A DNA stretch of 34,701 nt from a virus. Position 1 is the stretch's first letter; each line of letters begins with the position of its first letter. Of this stretch, positions 28,980 through 34,701 are shown one piece after another. The stretch spans positions 1 to 34,701 of the IMG/VR virus record IMGVR_UViG_3300047560_001792; one strand, given 5' to 3'. Made by a program: the position numbers and the translations under genes. The notes under the pieces are model-generated. The model was given only the letters and a program-made list of their open reading frames with translations. It did not search any database and was not told the origin of the DNA.

Positions 28980-29037
28980 GAGGCATCGGACTGGCCGATT
29001 TGCCTCCCCTTTATTCCCTTCAGTCCCTTTCAGGGAC
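28980..29037 (-). repeat. Two-hairpin RNA module, copy 4
   Basis: Minus strand: GUCCCU-GAA-AGGGAC (29037-29023), UGAAGGGAAUA (29022-29012), 5 nt, then GAGGC-AA-AUCGG paired with CCGAU-GCCUC (29006-28980). Tandem with copy 3, 31 nt apart, in the divergent region before the rightward packaging genes. Confidence 0.6.
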
Positions 29038-29093
29038 GACGTGTAAAAAAATCCAACGCTAAAGTGCCGATGGTAGAAAACGGAGTTTTTGTG

Positions 29094-29516
29094 ATGGCCA
29101 CGAGGTCTGTCGAGCTTTCAGCTGACGAAGTGCGCAGACTCAGGCGCAAGGTCTTGCATCGCGCTCATGCCGCGATTGATGCGTTGGGTGACATTGCCGA
29201 AGGCAAAATCGACCCAAATCGCAAGGACACGATGGCAAGAGTCGCTGCATCGAGAGTTTTACTCTCAAAAGTTTTGCCTGAAATCTCAGCGTCTTACGCT
29301 GAACAACACGTTCACCACCACCATGATCTCTCGAAGATGAGCAAAGCTCAGCTTCGAGAACTAATCGGCGATGCTATTCCTCCGAAGGATAGCACTGCCA
29401 GCCCTAAGCATCTGGAATTGCAAGCAATTCCTGATGCTTTCCCTTCGGACCTGCCAGCAGACCTGCCAGCATCCGAGCCAGACCTCGCCCACGACCCGCT
29501 CGACGCGCAGGCATAG
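29094..29516 (+). CDS. Candidate terminase small subunit, 140 aa
   Basis: Start at ATG 29094, with GGAG 8 nt upstream. N-terminal helical DNA-binding-like region (MATRSVELSADEVRRLRRKV, then LHRAHAAIDALGDIAEGKID), helical 'ARVAASRVLLSKVLPEISAS', a His-rich stretch (EQHVHHHHDL), and a disordered Pro/Asp C-terminus. Its place two genes before the large terminase, and the size, fit a small terminase that recognises phage DNA. The sequence alone does not prove it. Confidence 0.5.
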   Translation: MATRSVELSADEVRRLRRKVLHRAHAAIDALGDIAEGKIDPNRKDTMARVAASRVLLSKVLPEISASYAEQHVHHHHDLSKMSKAQLRELIGDAIPPKDSTASPKHLELQAIPDAFPSDLPADLPASEPDLAHDPLDAQA

Positions 29517-29603
29517 GGGGGGGCGGTAGGGGTCGGGCCGCCGTTGGAGTCCCAGCCGTTCGCCATCCCCACTGCCCGCGCTGTTTTTAGCAAAACCGTA
29601 GTG
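29517..29603. other. Short intergenic spacer, no feature seen
   Basis: 87 nt with a run of eight G residues next to the upstream stop and a G/C-rich stretch. No convincing promoter or terminator is visible. Confidence 0.5.
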
Positions 29604-29978
29604 ATGACCATGCCTCGCCTTCTCTACAAAGACCAGGTTCCCCGCACCCCAGAAGACATTGTGCGCCATTGCAAGCGATACGGCGTCGATCCCTCGCAGC
29701 TTCACACCATCGACGACCATTGGTTCACGGTAATCACCACCAAAAAGGCACCGCACCCACGCCCAAGACCCAACTGGACCTATTCAATCGACCCAATTCA
29801 CAATCGCTACCCCATGCCCCCAGGCGTGGAGACCTTCTCTCCCGAATATTACCGCCTCATGCGCAGGCGCCAGTCCGCTCGCAGACGCACCAACAAGCTC
29901 GGAGTGCCCCTTTTCATCGAGGGCTACCACGACCTGGACACCTACGTTCCCAAGAAAGACACAAAACGCCATGTCTGA
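29604..29978 (+). CDS. Hypothetical protein upstream of TerL, 124 aa
   Basis: Start at ATG 29604 or the ATG two codons later (MPRLLYKDQVPRTPEDIVRH). The N-terminal half has 'HCKRYGVDPSQLHTIDDHWFTVITTKK'; the C-terminal half is Pro/Tyr/Arg-rich (RPRPNWTYSIDPIHNRYPMP; YYRLMRRRQSARRRTNKLGV). Basic overall. Its stop overlaps the TerL start by 8 nt. Not recognised; position suggests DNA packaging or a structural accessory. Confidence 0.6.
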   Translation: MTMPRLLYKDQVPRTPEDIVRHCKRYGVDPSQLHTIDDHWFTVITTKKAPHPRPRPNWTYSIDPIHNRYPMPPGVETFSPEYYRLMRRRQSARRRTNKLGVPLFIEGYHDLDTYVPKKDTKRHV

Positions 29979-31629
29979 ACCTGACATCCGCTCCGCAGCC
30001 AAGCGCCTGCTCGCCCTGGAAGAAGCCTCCGACTCGTTCCTTGGCTACGTCAAGCTCATGGAGCCAGCCTTCGAACTCGCCAGCTTCCACCTCCAGATCA
30101 TCGACGTCCTCGACAAGCTCGAAAAGGGCACGCTCCGCATTGGTGACCGCAAAATCACCCGCGTCCTGATCAACATGCCGCCCCGCCACGGCAAATCCAC
30201 GCTCGTGACCCACCTCTTCACGGCCTATTACATGGGCCGCGACCCCCGTCGCCACGTCCTATCCACCTCATACTCCTCCGATCTCTCCAACACCTTTGGC
30301 CAAAAGGTCCGCAATTACGTCACCCACCCCGACCACACCCTCACTTTCCCGCGTTTCGCCCTCCGCACCGACACCCGCGCCAAGAACGACTGGATGACCC
30401 AGAACTCCGCCACCCATGACGGGGGCGGCTCCTACTTTGGCTGCGGTGTATCCGGCTCAACCACAGGCCGCCCCGCCAACCTTCTCCTCATCGACGACCC
30501 CGTCAAAAACCGCGCCGAGGCCGAGTCCACCACCTACCGCAACCGCGTCTGGGATTTCTACGTCTCCTCCCTCGAGAACCGCAAAGAACCCACCAGCTCC
30601 GGCGACGACCCCATCGAAATCGTCATCCTCACGCGCTGGCACCCAGACGACCTCGCCGGGCGCCTCATGAAGTCCTCAGATTGGTCCTCTGGCCGTTGGC
30701 TTCACATCAACTTCCCCGCCATCCGAGACGTCGACACAGACGTCAAGATCAAGCGCTGCCACCTCCCCGAGGACGACCCGCTCTACCTCAAGTCCTATCC
30801 GTGCCACCAGCTCCCCGAAAAGGAGCAATGGGTCACCCGCAAACGCGAGGTCGCCCTCTGGCCCGAGCGCTTCCCCCTCGACGACCTGCACCGCAAGCGC
30901 CAGCTCAACGAACGCGAGTTCGCCGCGCTCTACCAGCAGTCCCCCTACATCCGGGGCGGTAACGTCCTCAAGACCGACTGGTGGCGCTACTACAACCCCG
31001 CCGACGTCGACATCTCCACCGACTTCCAGTCCATCATCATCTCGGTCGACTCCGCCTACAAGTCCGGCGACCAGAACGATCCCACTGCCATTGGCGTCTT
31101 CGGCCTGCACCACAACGCCGACATCTATCTCCTCGACGTCTTCCGCAAGCGCATTGAATACCCGGACCTCAAGCGCAAACTCATTCACCTCAACACCCAG
31201 TGGAGAGGCAAGGGTCTCCGCGCCATCTACATCGAAGACAAATCCTCGGGCCAATCCGTCATCCAGGAACTCCGCCGCGAGTCCGGCCTTTCGATCATCC
31301 CCCACAAGGTCTCCACCGACAAAATCACCCGCCTCCTCACGGTCACCCCCATGATCCAGGGCGGGCGCGTCCTCCTCCCCTCCCAGGCCCTTTGGCTCGA
31401 CACCTTCCTCCAGGAGTGCGTCGAGTTCCCCAACTCCACCCACGACGACCAGATCGACATGCTCTCCATGGGCCTGGACGTCCTCTCACGCCAAGCCGTT
31501 ACCCCCGAGATGATGGACCTGTCCATCAGCCCCTTCTCTTCCCTCAACTCATTGGCCCCCAAGTTCACCGACTCCCTACGCCAGAAACTCGCCCCCTCGC
31601 TCCCCACTTTCCGTGGCTGGGGCCAATAA
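29971..31629 (+). CDS. terL: Terminase large subunit, 552 aa
   Basis: ATPase: Walker A MPPRHGKST (residues 69-77), Walker B LLLIDDP (171-177), coupling motif in ILTRWHPDD. Nuclease (RNase H fold): D360 in SVDSAYK, E422/D423 in IYIEDKSSG and D492/D493 in HDDQID. All catalytic positions are present. Role: powers DNA translocation into the prohead and cuts the concatemer, acting at the portal. Followed by the portal gene after a 42-nt gap. Codon choice is strongly C-ending, as in the lysis genes. Confidence 0.93.
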   Translation: MSEPDIRSAAKRLLALEEASDSFLGYVKLMEPAFELASFHLQIIDVLDKLEKGTLRIGDRKITRVLINMPPRHGKSTLVTHLFTAYYMGRDPRRHVLSTSYSSDLSNTFGQKVRNYVTHPDHTLTFPRFALRTDTRAKNDWMTQNSATHDGGGSYFGCGVSGSTTGRPANLLLIDDPVKNRAEAESTTYRNRVWDFYVSSLENRKEPTSSGDDPIEIVILTRWHPDDLAGRLMKSSDWSSGRWLHINFPAIRDVDTDVKIKRCHLPEDDPLYLKSYPCHQLPEKEQWVTRKREVALWPERFPLDDLHRKRQLNEREFAALYQQSPYIRGGNVLKTDWWRYYNPADVDISTDFQSIIISVDSAYKSGDQNDPTAIGVFGLHHNADIYLLDVFRKRIEYPDLKRKLIHLNTQWRGKGLRAIYIEDKSSGQSVIQELRRESGLSIIPHKVSTDKITRLLTVTPMIQGGRVLLPSQALWLDTFLQECVEFPNSTHDDQIDMLSMGLDVLSRQAVTPEMMDLSISPFSSLNSLAPKFTDSLRQKLAPSLPTFRGWGQ

Positions 31630-31671
31630 AACAGGGACGACCCAACCACCCCAGATCGGCAATATCCCCCC

Positions 31672-33600
31672 ATGGCCACAGAAACCAATCGTTACGCCCA
31701 GTATGCTGCGTCTGGAATTGCTCACGATGGCACCATCGTTGACCTTTCCGAACACATGGACGCCATCCTCAATTACGAGGACATCTCCGCTCGCCTCACC
31801 GACGAGCAGGAACTCCGCCTGGTCGACTGGGTGCGCTCCGCCACCCTCATGTCCTACCGCAAAATCAGCAAGCGCTACGACCATTGGCTCGAGGCCGACC
31901 GCGCACACGACGTCTATGTCCGCCCAGACGCCACCGACTTCCGCGAAAAGGCCGTCATCGCCGATACCCGCGCCATCGCAGACACCGTTCTCACCTACAT
32001 GATGGCGGCCCTTGCGGGCCGCAATCCAATGTTCCAGCTCGAGGGCCTCAACCGAAAATCCCGCAACGCCTCCCTCATCCTTGAGCGCGTCCTCCACCAG
32101 CAGATGCGCCGCACTGCGGGCGAAGCACGCATCGCCCAGTGCCTCCTGGACTCCATCCGCTACGGCTTCGCACCCACCAAGCTCATCTGGGACGCGAAAT
32201 CCAACCAGAACCACATCATCAACTTCGACCCGCGCCGCGTCTTCCCGGACCCCCGCGTCCACTGGGGCGATTGGGAGAAGATGCAATACTGCGTCTTCAC
32301 AGACTTCGTCTCCTTCCCAGCCCTCCTCCAGACCGGACTATACCCAAAACTCCGCGAATACCCGCAGCTCCGCCACCGACTGACGACCAACAAAGTTGGC
32401 TGGGAAGCGCACCGTTGGCACCAGGAAGCCGGTCGCGGCCTCTCCATCGACCCCTCCTCGCCCCTTTCCCGCGAGCGTATGAACCACACCTTCTTCACCC
32501 TCGGTGACTCCCGCGTCATCGACGAGTGCTGGGTGCGCCTCGCAGGCTACGAGATCGGCGTCCCGACCATCGACCAAATCTGGATGGTGGTCACAATCCT
32601 CGACGAAAACGTCGTCATCCGCTGCCAGCTCAACCCATACGGGCAACAGTTCCCGATGGTCATGGGGAGTCTCTTCAATGACTCGCACAAGAACTACGGG
32701 CAGTCCCTCTATGACATCCTTCTTCCGCTTCATGACATCGCAACTTGGCTTCTTCGGAGCCGTATCGACAACGTTCAGGCTGCTCTCAACAATCTCATCT
32801 TCGTCGACCCCACCCAAGTCAGCGTCTCCGACCTCATCGACCGAAACCCCTGGGGCGTCGTCCGAACTCTCCCCGGCTCCAAACCCGGAGACGGCGTCTT
32901 CATTGCCCAAGTCCCAGACGTCACCCGTGGCCACTGGAATGACATCGCCGCTCTCTCCGACCTCAAGCAGCGGGTCTCCGCCGCCTCGGACGCGCAACAA
33001 GGTATGCCCACAGCCGACGTCCGCACGGCCACCGAAATCCAGCGACTGACCCAACTTGGCTCCCAGCGCCTCGGCGTCCTCTCCCGCGTCGCCTCCGCGA
33101 ACTACATTCGCCCCCTCGTGCGCATGATGGTCGCTAATATCCAGGACGCCCTCGTCTACAACGGCTCAGTCAAAGTCCCCGAGGACAACATGCCGAACGC
33201 ACTCGCCCCCATGGTGCAGGACGGCTACCTCGACTTCGACGTCACCAAAGACCTGCAAGGCGAGATCGACTACTTGGTCATCGACGGCACCCTGCCGCTC
33301 GAACCCACGCGCAATGCCGAAACGTGGGTCAACATGCTCCAAATCATCAATCAGACCGGCCTGAACATGGAATACAACGTGGGCCAGATGGCTGAAGAAG
33401 CCATCCGCGCCATGGGCATCACCGACCTGGACCGCTTCCGCATCAGCCGCGACCAGCTCCAGCAGAACGGCCTCTCGCCCTCCCAGCAGCTTTCCATCAT
33501 GGAAAAAATGCGCGGCGCCTCGGTCCAGCCACAAGAAGACATCCAGCAGGAAGTCCAGAAGGGCAACCTGATCCCAATGAGGAGTGCCGCCAATGGCTGA
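31672..33600 (+). CDS. Portal protein (podovirus-like), 642 aa
   Basis: Typical long portal with an N-terminal helical part (MSYRKISKRYDHWLEADRAH), the mid-section 'IIFDP' type beta region (NHIINFDPRRVFPDPRVHWG), 'DECWVRLAGYEIG', 'NPYGQQFPMVMGSLF', the stem helices 'LLPLHDIATWLLRSRIDNVQ', and 'RTATEIQRLTQLGSQRLGVL' of the tunnel/wing helices. The C-terminal 100 residues are helical and Gln-rich. Role: dodecameric ring forming the DNA entry channel and TerL docking site. Order TerL-portal supports the call. Confidence 0.85.
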   Translation: MATETNRYAQYAASGIAHDGTIVDLSEHMDAILNYEDISARLTDEQELRLVDWVRSATLMSYRKISKRYDHWLEADRAHDVYVRPDATDFREKAVIADTRAIADTVLTYMMAALAGRNPMFQLEGLNRKSRNASLILERVLHQQMRRTAGEARIAQCLLDSIRYGFAPTKLIWDAKSNQNHIINFDPRRVFPDPRVHWGDWEKMQYCVFTDFVSFPALLQTGLYPKLREYPQLRHRLTTNKVGWEAHRWHQEAGRGLSIDPSSPLSRERMNHTFFTLGDSRVIDECWVRLAGYEIGVPTIDQIWMVVTILDENVVIRCQLNPYGQQFPMVMGSLFNDSHKNYGQSLYDILLPLHDIATWLLRSRIDNVQAALNNLIFVDPTQVSVSDLIDRNPWGVVRTLPGSKPGDGVFIAQVPDVTRGHWNDIAALSDLKQRVSAASDAQQGMPTADVRTATEIQRLTQLGSQRLGVLSRVASANYIRPLVRMMVANIQDALVYNGSVKVPEDNMPNALAPMVQDGYLDFDVTKDLQGEIDYLVIDGTLPLEPTRNAETWVNMLQIINQTGLNMEYNVGQMAEEAIRAMGITDLDRFRISRDQLQQNGLSPSQQLSIMEKMRGASVQPQEDIQQEVQKGNLIPMRSAANG

Positions 33601-33982
33601 AGCCCGCGACGCTGAAGACTTCCGCAGACTCGTAGCCGAAATCGTCGCTATCGAAGTCTCCGCCCAGATCGCCGCCCTCTCGACCTCGCCGCGCTTCTCC
33701 GCCGAGGAACGCGACGCGCTGCTCAACGCCATCTCGCCACACATCGACCAGCGCATCACGGCGATCTCCACGCAGTTCGACTACACGCTCACAACCGCCG
33801 AGTCCCGCATCGCAGCCATCGCCGAGGGCATGGCTCGCCAGAACGACGACATCCAGAAGGCCCAGAACCAGATCGGCGCTGGCCTGCGCAGCCTTCAACA
33901 GAAAGTCGACACACTCGAAGGCGACCTCCGCTTCCTGCGCGAACTCTCCAAGATGACGAGACGCCGCGATGACATTGGATAA
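33593..33982 (+). CDS. Coiled-coil protein after the portal, 129 aa
   Basis: Start at ATG 33593, 8 nt inside the portal gene, with AGGAG before it. Long helical stretches with heptad-like spacing (DFRRLVAEIVAIEVSAQIAA; RSLQQKVDTLEGDLRFLREL). No hydrophobic segment. Location after the portal is where podoviruses often carry scaffold or head-accessory proteins, so a scaffold-like role is possible. Its stop overlaps the next gene's start region. Confidence 0.65.
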   Translation: MAEARDAEDFRRLVAEIVAIEVSAQIAALSTSPRFSAEERDALLNAISPHIDQRITAISTQFDYTLTTAESRIAAIAEGMARQNDDIQKAQNQIGAGLRSLQQKVDTLEGDLRFLRELSKMTRRRDDIG

Positions 33983-34701
33983 TCAGACCCGTCCCACCGG
34001 CGAACAGCTCCGCTTCCGCAGCGCCGCTACCGGCGACTGGATTCTCGACGCCTACCTGGAAGCCTGCGAACTTGGTGGCCGCACGGTCTTCGACCTGCTC
34101 TCCGACCTCTTCGGCGACGACGGCAACTTCCGCGAAGAACTCTTCCAGTTCCGCATCAACTCGACCACCCGCGCCCTCGAGTTCCGCATTGGCGTGTTCA
34201 TCGACCCGACCACGGGTTGGCTCACGATCCCGAACTCCTACATCCTGCGTCAGCGCGGCGCCCACGCCACTGCCACCGCCTACGAGCAGCTCGACGTCGT
34301 CACCTCCTCGAACTCGACCTACATCTGCACCACTGCGCACACCAGCTCGAGCAGCACCCCTGACCTCACCAAGTTCTCCGTGGTCCTCGACGGCACCGCC
34401 CTGAACACGGCAACCGCCGCCGCAGCAGCATCAGCCACAGCATCGGCCAATTCCGCCACGGCCTCTGCCACCTCGGCCACCAACTCCGCATCCTCCGCAT
34501 CTGCCGCAGCGACCAGCGCCTCAAACGCCGCAACCGCCCAAGCGGCAGCCGAACTCGCCTACGACAACTTCGACGACCGCTACCTCGGAGCCAAGGCCAC
34601 CGACCCCACGGTCGACAACGACGGCAACTCACTTCTGACCGGCGCCCTGCACTTCAACACGACCGCCTCAGAAATGCGCGTTTACACGGGCACCGTCTGG
34701 G
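33969..34701 (+). CDS. Tail-fibre-type structural protein, 3' partial
   Basis: ATG 33969 (MTLDNQTRPTGEQLRFRSAA), with no stop before the window end; 244 residues seen. Residues about 15-140 are a beta-rich N-terminal domain with 'RTVFDLLSDLFGDDG' and 'FRIGVFIDPTTGWLTIP'. Residues about 147-195 are an Ala/Ser/Thr repeat helix. Then comes 'FDDRYLGAKATDPTVDNDGN', 'SLLTGALHFNTTASEMRVYT', a motif common to phage tail fibres. The Ala-rich stretch fits a trimeric fibre shaft. Receptor-binding role inferred. Confidence 0.8.
   Translation, partial: MTLDNQTRPTGEQLRFRSAATGDWILDAYLEACELGGRTVFDLLSDLFGDDGNFREELFQFRINSTTRALEFRIGVFIDPTTGWLTIPNSYILRQRGAHATATAYEQLDVVTSSNSTYICTTAHTSSSSTPDLTKFSVVLDGTALNTATAAAAASATASANSATASATSATNSASSASAAATSASNAATAQAAAELAYDNFDDRYLGAKATDPTVDNDGNSLLTGALHFNTTASEMRVYTGTVW

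Noticed and set aside
30676-31443. Leftward frame opposite the large terminase
   Set aside because: Antisense shadow with Val/Gly/Glu/Asp bias, and the terminase nuclease motifs lie in the other strand.
1-34701. CRISPR array, insertion sequence or retron
   Set aside because: No regularly spaced direct repeats, no transposase reading frame and no reverse transcriptase were seen. The four-copy module is irregularly spaced and its stems vary.

Overview
The window is part of a tailed double-stranded DNA phage (or prophage) genome, probably podovirus-like and probably infecting an alphaproteobacterium. The phage call rests on a terminase large subunit, a portal, a tail-fibre-type protein, a complete lysis cassette, a phage primase-helicase/Sak4/SSB/exonuclease set, a tyrosine integrase, and dense gene packing with ATGA or TAATG junctions. 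The host guess is inference only: high GC with C-ending codons, a DUF6127-like lysis protein and a CobS/CobT-like pair. No major capsid protein, tail tube or RNA polymerase is present, so the genome is incomplete here. The large polyvalent protein at the left edge and the tail-fibre gene at the right edge probably flank the missing structural genes, on a circular or permuted map.

Layout. (1) 2-4576 (+): C-terminal part of a giant polyvalent protein with a zincin motif, an ADP-ribosyltransferase-like domain and a Gly/Phe tail. (2) 4573-9313 (-): early genes. These are a promoter, a conserved phage protein, a DUF6447-like protein, Sak4-like ATPase, SSB-like protein, a Cas4/RecB-like nuclease with four cluster-type cysteines, then small proteins (coiled-coil, HTH, DUF6378, one-TM peptide, unknowns). 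(3) 9435-12798 (+): Cro-like HTH, AEP primase-helicase, a branched structured element, a small basic protein, an HTH/zinc-ribbon protein and a PD-(D/E)XK resolvase-like nuclease. (4) 12821-17122 (+): lysis operon with three peptidoglycan hydrolases, a 3TM holin, DUF6127-like and other membrane proteins, a 38-aa Lys/Pro peptide, an HNH-like protein and a 2OG-Fe(II) oxygenase. (5) 17123-17458: convergent gap with repeats and the integrase terminator. (6) 17459-21799 (-): integrase, LuxR-type HTH protein, unknowns, three tandem 'DIVERL' paralogues, SGNH hydrolase, dCMP deaminase, small proteins. (7) 21841-28878 (-): a CobT-like VWA/zincin protein and a CobS/MoxR-like AAA+ ATPase with a linker gene, an Api92-like protein, a pyrimidine-dimer-glycosylase-like protein, tiny membrane peptides, several intrinsic terminators and a four-copy two-hairpin RNA module. 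(8) 29094-34701 (+): candidate small terminase, unknown, large terminase, portal, coiled-coil protein, tail-fibre-type protein (cut by the window edge).

How it works together. The left early block recombines and repairs DNA (SSB, Sak4 annealing ATPase, exonuclease) and works with the primase-helicase and resolvase-like nuclease. dCMP deaminase adjusts nucleotides and the glycosylase-like protein may repair UV damage. Integrase and the LuxR-type protein suggest a temperate lifestyle, although no classical CI repressor is visible. The CobS/CobT-like pair is probably a MoxR-VWA remodelling machine rather than a cobalamin enzyme, because no other cobalamin gene is present.

The most interesting unexplained signals are three. 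The first is the four-copy RNA module at 26321-29037, with a GAA triloop hairpin, a conserved UGARGGGAAUA and a second hairpin whose G-U pairs identify the minus strand. The second is the 122-nt branched element after the primase gene. The third is the strong internal ribosome-binding site inside the CobS-like gene.
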